A stretch of 64,000 nucleotides of DNA from Croceicoccus pelagius (GTDB taxonomy: Bacteria > Pseudomonadota > Alphaproteobacteria > Sphingomonadales > Sphingomonadaceae), in contig NZ_LYWY01000018.1 in assembly GCF_001661915.1 (NCBI RefSeq), positions 54,881-118,880 of the forward strand, written 5' to 3'. Below are positions 44,700-53,379 of the stretch, piece after piece. A program made the position numbers and the translations under genes. The notes below the pieces were generated by a model. The model saw nothing but the letters and a program-made list of their open reading frames with translations. It did not search any database and was not told where the DNA came from. Position 1 is the stretch's first letter. The number at the start of each line of letters is the position of its first letter.

Positions 44700-45185
44700 C
44701 TACAGGGTGCCTACCGCACCCCAGAGCACTTCGGCCATCGCATCGAGTTCACAATAGTCCTTGCCGCGACCGATCGGGTCGCGCCGGTTCAGCACGAATG
44801 GCCCAGCGCCGCCCATTTCCAGCCCACGCGCCAGACCGCGCTGGATAAGACGGATTCGCGCAAGCGCAACATCCCGTGCAAGCAGTTCATCACGACTGCG
44901 AGTGTGCGACCACTCCATTTCAACTGCGCCGACCCTTTCGAACACCAGTTCATTGTACACTTGATGTGGTCCGCGATGTAGCGGCAGGCCGCTATCGAAC
45001 GCAGCCGCCTCTGTGGCCGGCAACAGTATGCCGTTCACGTTGAAATCGTCGAACCACTCCCCCCTGGGAGAGATCGAGGAGAACATTGCCGAGAAACTGC
45101 GACGGCCAAAGGTCTGTCGCGGCAGCAAGTGGTGTTTCTGCCACCCCCTTCGATAGCCCGTCCGGCCACGCCGGTTAACGTTCAC
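44700..45185 (-). CDS. AHH-domain (HNH-superfamily) nuclease-like protein
   Basis: About 161 residues from GTG 45185, though the start is uncertain: the frame stays open upstream and a TTG with an aggagg-rich neighbourhood lies about 50 bases earlier. The core GYRRGWQKHHLLPRQTFGRR carries the paired histidines of the AHH predicted nuclease domain, followed by EWFDDFNVNGILLPATEAAA and HRGPHQVYNELVFERV, the typical second half with more conserved His. The domain is common in polymorphic toxins. Here it stands alone without a secretion leader, next to an uncharacterised gene. Confidence 0.65.
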   Translation of the reverse strand: MNVNRRGRTGYRRGWQKHHLLPRQTFGRRSFSAMFSSISPRGEWFDDFNVNGILLPATEAAAFDSGLPLHRGPHQVYNELVFERVGAVEMEWSHTRSRDELLARDVALARIRLIQRGLARGLEMGGAGPFVLNRRDPIGRGKDYCELDAMAEVLWGAVGTL

Positions 45186-45261
45186 GAACCGACGAAGCGG
45201 TTCAGAAATATGGCAATTCGGTAACGTCCCCCTCCTCAAGCCGCTTAATGGGAAGGCAGGT

Positions 45262-45966
45262 TTAAGGAAAAGGTGACTTTCTAAGGTAAATTTTCTTGCC
45301 ACTGTCGCGAGGCCCGATCTCGAAAGAGCCGAAACCGTCGACCTCGACGATCTCGTTATCGGTAACCGGTCCTTCGGTGACGAGATGATCGACCATGCGG
45401 ATCGCGATCTTCGCCTGTTCCGGCATGGGAAGCGGCGCAAGGTCTAACCAGACTTCCTGACCGCCGAACGGTTCTAGGCCCCTGGTCACGAGACCGCCCT
45501 CGCCATTACCCTGCAACGCGACGAGCACCATCGCCGGAAAGGCGCCTCCGTCCAGCCAGGTTCCAGCTACTCTGGAAAAAAAGTCGGCGCCGCAGACCGT
45601 GCCCGATACTGTCCAGCCCACCGCCGCTGCACCTTCCAGCGCGGCAATCTGCGCGGCGATACCGGTCATCGTCCGCAGCATTGCCGGAAACTTGCAAGCG
45701 CCACTGTTCGCGACGGTCAGTTCGATAGAGGGGCCTTTGGGCAGATCTACCGGATTGGCGGCGATATATTGCGGAGAACCGATCCCGTTCTTCGCAGCAC
45801 CCAGCACAAATTCGCAGCCGTCCCGCGTCAGCGCTATCGGCAAAGCATTCGCGCCAAACGCAGCGACGACCACTGCCTCTGCCGCCGTCGCATCACCGAA
45901 CCAGAATCGGAAACAGGCCTGCGATGCCAGCGTCGTCTGATCGGAGTTTTGTGCGTTGCCGTCCAT
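45262..45966 (-). CDS. Hypothetical protein beside the AHH gene
   Basis: About 234 residues from ATG 45966 (MDGNAQNSD). A mix of alpha/beta segments includes CEFVLGAAKNGIG, GWTVSGTVCGADFFSRVAG and FPAMVLVALQGNGEGG, ending with basic KKIYLRKSPFP. The layout faintly resembles suppressor-of-fused or DUF4261-type immunity folds, but I cannot assign it. It is upstream of the AHH gene on the same strand by 76 bases, so the two may be co-transcribed. Confidence 0.6.
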   Translation of the reverse strand: MDGNAQNSDQTTLASQACFRFWFGDATAAEAVVVAAFGANALPIALTRDGCEFVLGAAKNGIGSPQYIAANPVDLPKGPSIELTVANSGACKFPAMLRTMTGIAAQIAALEGAAAVGWTVSGTVCGADFFSRVAGTWLDGGAFPAMVLVALQGNGEGGLVTRGLEPFGGQEVWLDLAPLPMPEQAKIAIRMVDHLVTEGPVTDNEIVEVDGFGSFEIGPRDSGKKIYLRKSPFP

Positions 45967-46091
45967 CGTTCCGCGCTCCCATCGCGCCCTGGTGACGCTA
46001 TGCAACCCCTCCGCAACCCCGTCGAGACCCTAGCCGGGTGTTGTATCCGATCTAGACATAATAGCCCCTGCACGCGGCAGGCGCGCCACAC

Positions 46092-46580
46092 CTAGAAGAT
46101 GCCCAAAACCATGCCTTCGGCCAAGGCGGAACCCAGTTCGCAGCAAGCCGTAGCGTCCGGGTGACCAAGGGTCTTGGCCGCAAGGATCGCTTCCGGTGTC
46201 TGCGCCGCAAAGTTCACGATGAGTGGATCGGCCACCCGCTTAAGCCGCCAGCCTTGGGCGATCCGATCGATCTGACGGGTCGCGCCTTCCCCGTCCGAAC
46301 CTGCGGCGATGGCCGTGGCGAACGCCCTGCCCTCGATCCGCCCGAGGACAGGATAATACGACCGATCGAAGAACTCCTTCATCGCACCCGACATGGTGGC
46401 AAGATTTTCGGGGCATACGAACAGATAGGCTGCGGCCCGCAAGAGATCGTCGGGACCAGCGTCATCGCAATAAAGGAGCCTCGCACGGTCCCCCGCACCA
46501 TCCTTTGCCGCGCGGGCCATCGCCTCGGCTCCACCGGTTCTTGAGTGCCAGACGATCAGAAGGTGCGGGTCATCGCTCAT
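46092..46580 (-). CDS. Flavodoxin-like / NADPH-dependent FMN reductase family protein
   Basis: A 162-residue protein from ATG 46580 (MSDDPHLLIVWHSRTGGAEA). The N-terminal loop HSRTGGAEAMA matches the FMN phosphate-binding site of flavodoxins (usually SxTGxTxxxA), and YLFVCPENLATMSGAMKEFF matches the aromatic FMN-binding segment of the NADPH:FMN reductase group. It would be a small cytosolic flavoprotein. Its start is 100 bases from the divergent recJ start. Confidence 0.8.
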   Translation of the reverse strand: MSDDPHLLIVWHSRTGGAEAMARAAKDGAGDRARLLYCDDAGPDDLLRAAAYLFVCPENLATMSGAMKEFFDRSYYPVLGRIEGRAFATAIAAGSDGEGATRQIDRIAQGWRLKRVADPLIVNFAAQTPEAILAAKTLGHPDATACCELGSALAEGMVLGIF

Positions 46581-46680
46581 ATCCGCTATCGCTAGCAGGT
46601 CGAGCGCAGCACTGGAAAGGCGTGGAAGCCGATAGCGCCAACCTTTGCGCTGAAGGCCCTCGATACTGTATCCGATTGTC

Positions 46681-48480
46681 ATGGCATCAGTTGCAGGACT
46701 CAACGAACTCGACAATGCGGCTTGCGGGGTTACCCGCTCGCTTAGCGGCAAGGCATGGCGCTGGCGTGGCGGGAACATGGCGCTCGGTTCGGGCGGCGGC
46801 ATGGCGGGGGACGATCTCGTCATGCAGTTGCTGACCTCGCGGGGCGTCGCGCCCGACGATATCGAGCGCCACCGCAACCCGACGATCCGCGACTTCCTGC
46901 CTGACCCTTCGATCTTCGCTGACATGGACGTTGCCGCCGACCGGCTGGCGCAGGCCGTCGTGTCTGGCGAAGCAATCACGATCTACGGCGACTACGACGT
47001 CGACGGCGCGACGAGCAGCGCGCTGCTGATCCGCCTTCTGCGCGAACTGGGCGCAAACCCGTCGCACTACATCCCCGACCGTTTGCTCGAAGGATACGGC
47101 CCGTCGGGCGAGGCGCTGGTGAAGATCGGTGAGCAGGGCTCCAGCCTGATCGTTACCGTCGATTGCGGCGCGATGGCGCACGAGGCGCTGGCGATGGCGC
47201 ATGATGCGGGCATCGACGTAATCGTGGTCGACCATCACAAGTGCGCGGCTGAGAACCCGAAGACCGTCGCGCTGGTGAACCCCAACCGGCTCGATTCGAC
47301 CGACGAGGCGGCATCGCACGGGCATCTTGCGGCCGTGGGAGTTGCTTTCCTGCTGAGTGTGGCGCTGGTGCGGACATTGCGCGGACAGGGCTTTTTTGCC
47401 AACCGCCCCACCCCCGACCTCATGGGCCTGCTCGATCTGGTCGCGCTGGGCACGGTTGCCGACGTCGCGCCGATCCACGGGCTCAATCGCGCTTTCGTAG
47501 CTCAGGGCCTGAAGGTCATGGCGCATCGCCGCAATGTCGGCCTCAGCGCGCTGATCGACACGAGCCGCCTTAAGCGCGCGCCACAGTGCAGTGATCTGGG
47601 CTTCGCGCTCGGGCCCCGGATCAATGCCGGTGGCCGCGTCGGGGAATCGACCCTCGGCGTGCGCCTGCTCACCGGTGAGGATTTGCCAGAGGTTCAGGAC
47701 ATCGCCGCCCGCCTCGACGGGCTGAACGAAGAGCGCCGCGCGATCGAGGCCGAGGTCCAGGCCGCGGCCGAGGAACAACTGGCAGGACAGCACAACCGCT
47801 CGGTCCTCGTCCTCTCAGGCAAAGGCTGGCATCCGGGCGTCATCGGCATCGTCGCCGGTCGCATCAAGGAAAAGGCAGGCAAACCCACCATCGTCATCGC
47901 CGTGGACGAGGACGGTGAAGGAAAGGGTTCCGGCCGCTCGTTATCGGGCGTGGATCTTGGCGCGGCCATCATTGCGGCACGCGAACACGGCCTGCTGGTC
48001 AAAGGCGGCGGCCACGCGATGGCGGCCGGCCTGACGGTCGAGGAAAGCCGGATCGACGCGCTGGCCGACTGGTTGGACAGCCAGCTTGCCCGCGACGTTG
48101 ACCGCGCGCGCGCCTCTCAGGCGACCTTCGTTGACATCTCGGTCAGTCCGCGTGGGCTGCAGCCCGATCTTGTCGAACTGCTCGAATCGGCCGGCCCCTT
48201 CGGCGTCGGCTGGCCCGCCCCGCGCATCGCGGTGGGGCCGGTGAAGCTGGTAAAGGCGGATGTGGTCGGTAACGGCCATGTGCGCCTGATCGCATCGGGA
48301 CAGGACGGGGCGCGGTTCAAGGCCATCGCCTTTCGCGCAGAGGAAAGCGACATGGGACAGGCACTGCTCCACGCATCGCGCGGGCGCAGCATGTGGCTTG
48401 CCGGGCGTCCCAAGATCGACGACTGGGGCTCTGTCCCTGCGGCGGAACTTCATGTCGAGGACGCGGCGTTCGCAGATTGA
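46681..48480 (+). CDS. recJ: Single-stranded-DNA-specific exonuclease RecJ
   Basis: A 5'-3' ssDNA exonuclease in RecF-pathway recombination and mismatch repair. The 599 residues have the DHH-family motifs: ITIYGDYDVDGATSSALLI (motif I), TVDCGAMAHEAL (II), VIVVDHHKCAAE (III, DHH) and NPNRLDS (IV), then DHHA1 and the OB fold (GRSLSGVDLGAAI, VKGGGHAMAAGLT). It is monocistronic and is the last ordinary chromosomal gene before the tRNAs. Confidence 0.97.
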   Translation: MASVAGLNELDNAACGVTRSLSGKAWRWRGGNMALGSGGGMAGDDLVMQLLTSRGVAPDDIERHRNPTIRDFLPDPSIFADMDVAADRLAQAVVSGEAITIYGDYDVDGATSSALLIRLLRELGANPSHYIPDRLLEGYGPSGEALVKIGEQGSSLIVTVDCGAMAHEALAMAHDAGIDVIVVDHHKCAAENPKTVALVNPNRLDSTDEAASHGHLAAVGVAFLLSVALVRTLRGQGFFANRPTPDLMGLLDLVALGTVADVAPIHGLNRAFVAQGLKVMAHRRNVGLSALIDTSRLKRAPQCSDLGFALGPRINAGGRVGESTLGVRLLTGEDLPEVQDIAARLDGLNEERRAIEAEVQAAAEEQLAGQHNRSVLVLSGKGWHPGVIGIVAGRIKEKAGKPTIVIAVDEDGEGKGSGRSLSGVDLGAAIIAAREHGLLVKGGGHAMAAGLTVEESRIDALADWLDSQLARDVDRARASQATFVDISVSPRGLQPDLVELLESAGPFGVGWPAPRIAVGPVKLVKADVVGNGHVRLIASGQDGARFKAIAFRAEESDMGQALLHASRGRSMWLAGRPKIDDWGSVPAAELHVEDAAFAD

Positions 48481-48584
48481 GGCAGAGCATGACGCGACAT
48501 TTTCGTGCCCGCGCAATAAAAGTGCAAAAGGCCCCTTGACCGTCCGCGAATGCACTCGTAGATGGCCGGCCTGCACCGCGACGT

Positions 48585-48659
48585 GGCCCCTTCGTCTAGC
48601 GGTTAGGACGCGGCCCTTTCACGGCTGAAACACGGGTTCGATTCCCGTAGGGGTCACCA
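48585..48659 (+). tRNA. tRNA-Glu (anticodon TTC)
   Basis: A 75-base cloverleaf with encoded CCA. Acceptor ggcccct / aggggtc, T arm cgggttcgattcccg, anticodon loop CTTTCAC giving TTC. The body is nearly identical to the second tRNA. Confidence 0.96.
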
Positions 48660-48709
48660 CGCGGTGCAGTATTTGCCACCCCGGCGCGGCGTTTGCCCCG
48701 GTAAGGCAT

Positions 48710-48784
48710 GGCCCCTTCGTCTAGCGGTCAGGACGCGGCCCTCTCACGGCTGAAACACGGGTTCGATTCCCGTAGGGGTCACCA
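48710..48784 (+). tRNA. tRNA-Glu (anticodon CTC)
   Basis: A 75-base copy of the preceding tRNA differing at only a few positions (D-loop and anticodon loop CTCTCAC, anticodon CTC), CCA encoded. The DNA beyond its 3' end changes to mobile-element content, so its 3' end is the probable attachment site of the island. Confidence 0.95.
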
Positions 48785-49037
48785 TAAAAATCAATGACTT
48801 AGAGGGGCGAGACTCCCTTTCGTCAAATATATCCACACAGATGCGAGCGGATGCATTCGCAGGGCGGAACGCTCCATTTGGCCGAGTCCAGCTCGGCTGG
48901 GCGACCCTCATCGCTCCCCTTATGGCTGAAATTTGAGGCGCATGGCCTGGGTATGAGCTGTGTTTCGGCATGCAAGTGGTGCCCACCTGACTCGGTGATC
49001 GGCGCCTAATCGGAGACCACCCTCGGGTCATCTGGCC
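48785..49037. other. Island left end: noncoding DNA between tRNA-Glu and IS3
   Basis: About 250 bases with no supported gene. It begins aaaaatcaatgacttagagg, the kind of A/T-rich sequence often found just inside a tRNA attachment site. I see no second copy of the tRNA 3' end in the window. The last bases ggcc (49,034-49,037) are the left direct repeat of the IS3 element. Confidence 0.5.
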
Positions 49038-49349
49038 TGCTGCCGCTTTGATGGACACCGAGATAGGCTCATTCATGCTACACCGGCTTCGCGTTCGAAG
49101 TCGATGGGGCTCTTGTAGCCGATCGTCGAGTGGCGCCGTGTCGGGTTGTAGAAGCGCTCGATATAGTCGAACACATCGGCCCTGGCTTCATCCCTTGATC
49201 GATAGACCTTCTTGCCTACCCGCTCGGTCTTGAGCGAGGAGAAGAAGCTTTCCATGGCAGAATTGTCCCAGCAGTTACCCGAGCGGCTCATCGAGCAGGT
49301 GACGCCGCTATCGGTCATCAGGCGTTGGGACTGTTCGCTGGTATACTGG

Positions 49350-50394
49350 AGAAACCCACTGTTAGTCTGACCCATAGCCCGCTTTTTCGAAGTAGTTGGA
49401 GCATTCGGCGGGAAGGTAGAGGTCGCAGATGTCTCCGATGGCCTCGGTGAGGGCATCGAAGGTGCGGGCGGCGACCTTTCTGAGGTGGGCCTTGAGTTTC
49501 GAGAAGGCCATCTCGATCGGGTTCAGGTCGTGCGAGTATTGCGGCAGGAACAGCATCCTCGCGCCGCACGCCCGGATGGCGGCTTCGGCCTTGGCGCTCT
49601 TGTGGAACGAGAGGTTGTCGAGGATCACCACGTCGCCTGGCGCAAGTGTTGGAGCGAGCTGGGTCTCGACGTAGATGTCGAACGCCTCGCGATCCATCGC
49701 GCCGGGGATCACCCACGGGGCGGTGAGGCCATCGTAGCGAAGCCCGGCGATGAACGTCTGGGCGCCCCATTTGCCGAACGGAGCGCTGGCTTTCAGCCGC
49801 TTGCCCTTCTTCGCCCGACCGCGCAGCCGCGTCATCTTGGTGTTCACGGAAGTTCCGTCGATGAACACCAGCAGGTGCGGCTCCTGACGCATCGCGGGCT
49901 GGCGCTCGTTGATCCATACCCGGCGGCGTTCAGCCACATCGGCGCGTGCGCATTCCGACGCCATCAGCTGTTTTTTTATATGCGTAGCCGGCCCGGTTGA
50001 GCAGCCGCGACAGCGTCCATTCGGCTCCGCTCACCCCGCGTGTCGCCAGCAGGCGCGAGGCAAGCTCCTTCATCGTCATGTCCGGCTGCGCCTCGATCGC
50101 CGCGATCAGGAAGTCAGTGCGGTCCGCCAGCGGCCCCTTGCCCAGCGGGCGGCCTTGCTTGCCCGGCGCCGGACTGCCCTTGCTCGCCGCCAGCGCCTTC
50201 CAGCGGATCGCCGAACTCACGCTCACCGAATAGCGCTTGGCCGCCGCATGCCGCGATGCTCCCTCGGCAACCGCCGCAACCACGCGCTCCCGCAAATCCA
50301 ACGATCGAACAATACCCATGATCCACCTCCAATGAGGGGGGTCACAAACAATCAATTTAGGGAATCCGCCGGTTCAGCAAACCTGTGGAACGCT
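49350..50394 (-). mobile_element. IS630-family element inserted in IS3 orfB
   Basis: About 1,045 bases flanked by ctgg on both sides (49,346-49,349 and 50,395-50,398); removing it and one ctgg restores the IS3 reading frame GSQ-YTSEQ. Its ends are imperfect inverted repeats: agaaacccactgttagtctg and, inverted, agcgttccacaggtttgctg. IS630 elements normally duplicate TA, so the ctgg repeat is atypical and the exact ends may be off by a few bases. Confidence 0.75.
49362..50319 (-). CDS. IS630-family transposase (frameshift-produced)
   Basis: Two overlapping frames on the minus strand. The first starts at ATG 50319 (MGIVRSLDLRERVVAAVAEG) and holds the helix-turn-helix DNA-binding domain up to LNRAGYAYKK. 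A run of seven A (49,971-49,977) then joins it, by a +1 or -2 shift, to the second frame, which has the DDE catalytic residues: LVFIDGTSVNTKM, VVILDNLSFHKS and SHDLNPIEMAFSKLK. Frameshifting on an A run is a recognised way IS630 elements make full transposase. The element may therefore still be active. Confidence 0.85.
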
Positions 50395-50973
50395 CTGGCT
50401 GCCCTGATCGGAGTGGTGAAGCAGAGCATCTGGCTTGCCGCGTCGCCAGATCGCCATGATGAGAGCGTCGGTGACGAGCTGAGCCGTCATCTCCGCCTGC
50501 ATCGACCAGCCAACGACACGCCGCGAGAAAAGGTCGATCACGGCAGCAACGTATAGCCAGCCCTCGGCGGTCCAGATGTAGGTGAAGTCGGCCACCCACT
50601 TGCGGTTCGGCGCATCGGCCATGAACTGGCGGTCAAGCACGCTGCCGGCGATCACCGAGCGTTCGCCTTTATCCTTTGGCAGTCCACGCCGACGCGGCCG
50701 CGCCCGCAGGCCCTGGATGCGCATCAGCCGCTCGATCTTGTGCAGACCGCATGAGATACCTTCGGCCAACATGTCGTGCCAGACGCGGCGTGCTCCGTAG
50801 GTCCGGTAGCTCGCGATGTGGCTCGCCTTGACCCTGGCGCCGATCTCCTCGTCGCTTCGGGCGCGGGCGGACGGCGCGCGGATCAGCCTGATAGCCGCTG
50901 CGCGAGACCCCGAGCGCCTCGCAGATCCACGATACCGGCCATGTCTCCCGGTGCTTTGCGATGAAGGCGAACC

Positions 50974-51263
50974 TCACAGGCTGTCCTTCGCAAAATAGGC
51001 CGCGGCTTTTTTAGAATGTCGCGCTCCGCCCTGAGCTTCGCCACTTCCTTGCGTAGGCGCACGATCTCCAACTGCTCCGGCTTCATCTGCCCGTGGCCGG
51101 GAAAGGCGCTCTGCGGGTTGTCAGCAAAATCGCGGACCCAGTTACGCAGCACCGTCTGATGCACATCCAGATCGCGCGATGCCTGCGCAACGCTGACACC
51201 GCGCTCCTTGATCAGCCTCACTGCCTCAAGCTTGAACTCACGCGCAAACTTCCTTCGTTCCAT
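50974..51263 (-). pseudogene. IS3-family transposase OrfA
   Basis: A helix-turn-helix protein of about 96 residues that binds the IS ends: MERRKFAREFKLEAVRLIKE, GVSVAQASRDLDVHQTVLRN, followed by a leucine-zipper-like RLRKEVAKLRAERDILKK. At the A6G run (near 51,013) the frame leaves the expected ILKKAAAYFAKDSL ending, either through a one-base loss in this copy or as part of the programmed -1 frameshift used by IS3 elements to make OrfAB. The annotated end follows the -1 frame stop. Confidence 0.75.
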
Positions 51264-51317
51264 GCTGATCCTCCAGTCCGATAAAACACCGTATCTCGGT
51301 GTCCATCAAGCCGGCAG

Positions 51318-51600
51318 CAGGCCGGGTTGGCCTTGTCGCTCTTGGCGAAGCCAAAGGCGAATATGGCCCGTTCCTCGTGGCGGAAGAAGACCAGTGTGCG
51401 GTATCCGCCGGACTTGCCTCCACCCTCACGCGCAACGCGCTGCTTTATCAGGCCGCTGCCAAGATAGGCGTCAACCAGGCCGCGATTGGCCTGATCGATG
51501 GCGGCAACAAGCGTTGCGTCATTGATCCCTTCACGGATCGCGAGCTTGGCGAACCAGCGGTTCTTGTAGAGGCGGGTTCGCTGCTTACCGATCCTGGATG
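51318..51600 (-). pseudogene. HigB/RelE-type toxin (Gp49-like) remnant cut by IS3
   Basis: The minus strand reads RLYKNRWFAKLAIREGINDA, GLVDAYLGSGLIKQRVAREG and GKSGGYRTLVFFRHEERAIF followed by GFAKSDKAN, which is the core of the COG4737 HigB/RelE-like mRNA interferase family. The frame has no start codon (an in-frame TGA lies at the 5' side) and the last 20-odd residues are removed by the IS3 insertion. No antitoxin gene remains beside it. It is a dead toxin, left from a toxin-antitoxin module of the island. Confidence 0.8.
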
Positions 51601-51634
51601 GCCCATTTATGCATCAATGAACGGCGATGCGCGG

Positions 51635-52803
51635 TCACGATCGGCCTGTCAGCATCGCTCGCTCAATCGCGGCTCCGATCGTCTCCGCCGCCTCCAACAG
51701 GTGCGCGTCCTCGAAATGGGCGTACCGCGAAGTGGATTTGACCGTCGCATGCCCGAGCAGCCGACCGATCATGGGCACGCTCTCCCGGCCCATCACGGCG
51801 TGGCTGGCGTATGTGTGCCGCGAACCGTGCAGCCTAACATCTTTCACGCGAGCCACGTCTCTGAATTTCGCCCAAGGACTGTGGATCGTCTGGATCGGTC
51901 GTTGATAGCGCCAGTTCCAGAAGATCGACGAATTCTTGCCGCAGCGTGGGAGGGCTACGATCAAGTCGCGGTCCTCGTCACCCAACCATACGGTTCGTGG
52001 GACGGTTTGTGGGCCGGTCTTGCTGTCCCTGAGGTGAAGGCGGAGGCCTTTGATGTCGGACCAGTCAAGGGACAGAATTTCACCGACCCGGCATCCGGTC
52101 AGGACGAGTTGCAAGATCGCCGAGGCATAGGCTTGCTCTGTTCGGTTTCCCCTGCGCGTGCCTTGGCGAGGACAGTGCCAAGGCGGGCCGGCTCGTCGTC
52201 GGACAGGAAGCGATTGCGATGGTTGTTCCGGTTCTGCCGGATTCCATAGCAAGGGTTCGTGTTCTCGACGCGATAGCCCCATTCCTCGGCATTGTTCAGC
52301 GCCGAACGTAGAATTTCTAAGCAGCGGTTTGCCGCGCCGGGACCGGACTTGTCCGTCATGGCTACGAACCACTTGGTCACCTCGCCCTCGGTCAAGCTGT
52401 CCACGAACGCTTCCGGGAAGGCGCCGTCGATGTGGCTCCGGCGATAGCCGGTCGCTGTTTCTTGCGTGGACGGCTTCCAAGCCGAGGAACACTTCTCCCA
52501 GTACTCCCGCAGGAAGTCGTCCATGCGCGGCGCATTGCGCACGCGCTGGCGCGATGTCGCCGCATCGTGGCCGACACGGGCATGGGCAAGAACCTGACGC
52601 GCCACCTTCACCGCTTGATGCCGGCTGAGAACTGACGCTGGACCTATCGTGATTGTCCGAACCCGTCCGCCCATCCGCGTCTGAACAACGTAGACATGCC
52701 GACCACTGGGGTAGTGGCGGATGCCGAACCCGTTCTCCACGGCAATCCAAGTCGTCGTTCGCGCCTTGCCCTTCGGTCTCTGCGACAGTTTCGGATTTGC
52801 CAA
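51635..52803 (-). pseudogene. Tyrosine recombinase/integrase, frameshifted
   Basis: A phage-type integrase of about 390 residues starting at TTG 52803 (ANPKLSQRPKGKARTTTW). It has an N-terminal arm-binding domain, a SAM-like core-binding domain (DFLREYWEKCSSAWKPSTQE) and the catalytic domain with Arg in LTGCRVGEILSLDW, HxxR in RLHGSRHTYASHAV, His in LLGHATVKST and Tyr in SRYAHF. A one-base shift near 52,140 (after AGETEQ) separates the first two thirds from the catalytic part, so the gene is inactive unless this is a sequencing error. Confidence 0.85.
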
Positions 52804-53182
52804 TCAAGTCGACCCGTATCTTTCCAAAGCACGGCAGCAGGTCGCGGTTGATTGCGTCGAGGTTGCGCTTCTGGGTCGAGGCCTTCCAGTGCCGGGCATA
52901 GTCGGTCCAGAATTCATCGGCGTAATCCGAGAACAGAGGAGCGACCTTCACCGATACGCGGCGCGGCAGACCATCGAGCGCGACTTCGGCAAGACGCTTG
53001 CGCGCTTCGCCCCGAGCGGTCAGGGCATCGACCTCGTCGACCTTGCCCAGCGAGACACGGCAATGCCTGCCGCGTCGGCGGACGCGCACGAACCAGTAGC
53101 GATTGCCCGATGACCGGACCCGCATTCCAAAGCCTGCAAGCTCCGTATCCCAGATGACATAATCACTGGGTGCGGGCGCCAT
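52800..53182 (-). pseudogene. N-terminal fragment of a second tyrosine integrase
   Basis: About 127 residues from ATG 53182: DYVIWDTELAGFGMRVRSSG, RYWFVRVRRRGRHCRVSLGK and the start of a core-binding domain (ADEFWTDYARHWKASTQKRN). It is a DUF4102-type arm-binding N-terminus of a different integrase. It loses homology at FGKIRVDLIGKS, exactly where the next integrase begins, so the two genes are fused end to end. The start may lie upstream (AAFLDGNLARRK precedes ATG in frame). Confidence 0.75.
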
Positions 53183-53379
53183 CTTCCGGCGAGCCAGATT
53201 GCCGTCAAGGAATGCCGCTTGGGGACCATATAGCCATCGGAACGACCGGACCTGCTCGGCAAAGTCGCGGAATTATTGCCAATTCTGGGGACCAGACAGC
53301 CATCAGCAGCAGTCAATCTGTCGAGGGCTTCCAAAGTTGCCTTTATTGATTTCGCTGCACTTTTTCCCATTTCTGCGGC
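53183..53379. other. Junction between integrase fragment and catabolic operon
   Basis: About 200 bases with no complete gene. Two near-copies of a 17-base unit (ggggaccatatagccat at 53,221 and ggggaccagacagccat at 53,287) suggest a local duplication. The operon's last gene is cut at its 3' side here. Confidence 0.4.

Larger units (their letters stand above)
49073..50977 (-). pseudogene. IS3-family transposase OrfB, frameshifted and split by IS630
   Basis: DDE integrase-type transposase in three pieces. The N-terminal MRFAFIAKHRETWPVSWICE runs into a frame break near 50,885 (after SRSGY; the expected HAW before LIRAP is missing, about 5 bases lost). The catalytic domain (WVADFTYIWTAEGWLYVAAV, the first Asp) then runs to HHSDQGSQ at about 50,399, where the IS630 element enters. 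The rest (YTSEQSQRLMTDSGVTCSMS ... NCWDNSAMESFFSSLKTE, with the catalytic Glu) resumes at 49,345 and ends at 49,073. It cannot make active transposase. Confidence 0.9.
49038..51317 (-). mobile_element. IS3-family element interrupted by an IS630-family element
   Basis: Ends are tgctgccgctttgatggac (left) and the inverted gtccatcaagccggcagca (right), part of a roughly 28-bp terminal inverted repeat extending to gagata. The flanking 4-base repeat is ggcc on both sides (49,034-49,037 and 51,318-51,321). Without the nested element it is about 1.23 kb, normal for IS3. Transposition genes are on the minus strand and both are broken. Confidence 0.85.

Noticed and set aside
48744..49076. Minus-strand frame reading through the second tRNA-Glu
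   Set aside because: Its ending VTPTGIEPVF is the antisense translation of the tRNA T arm, a known annotation artefact.
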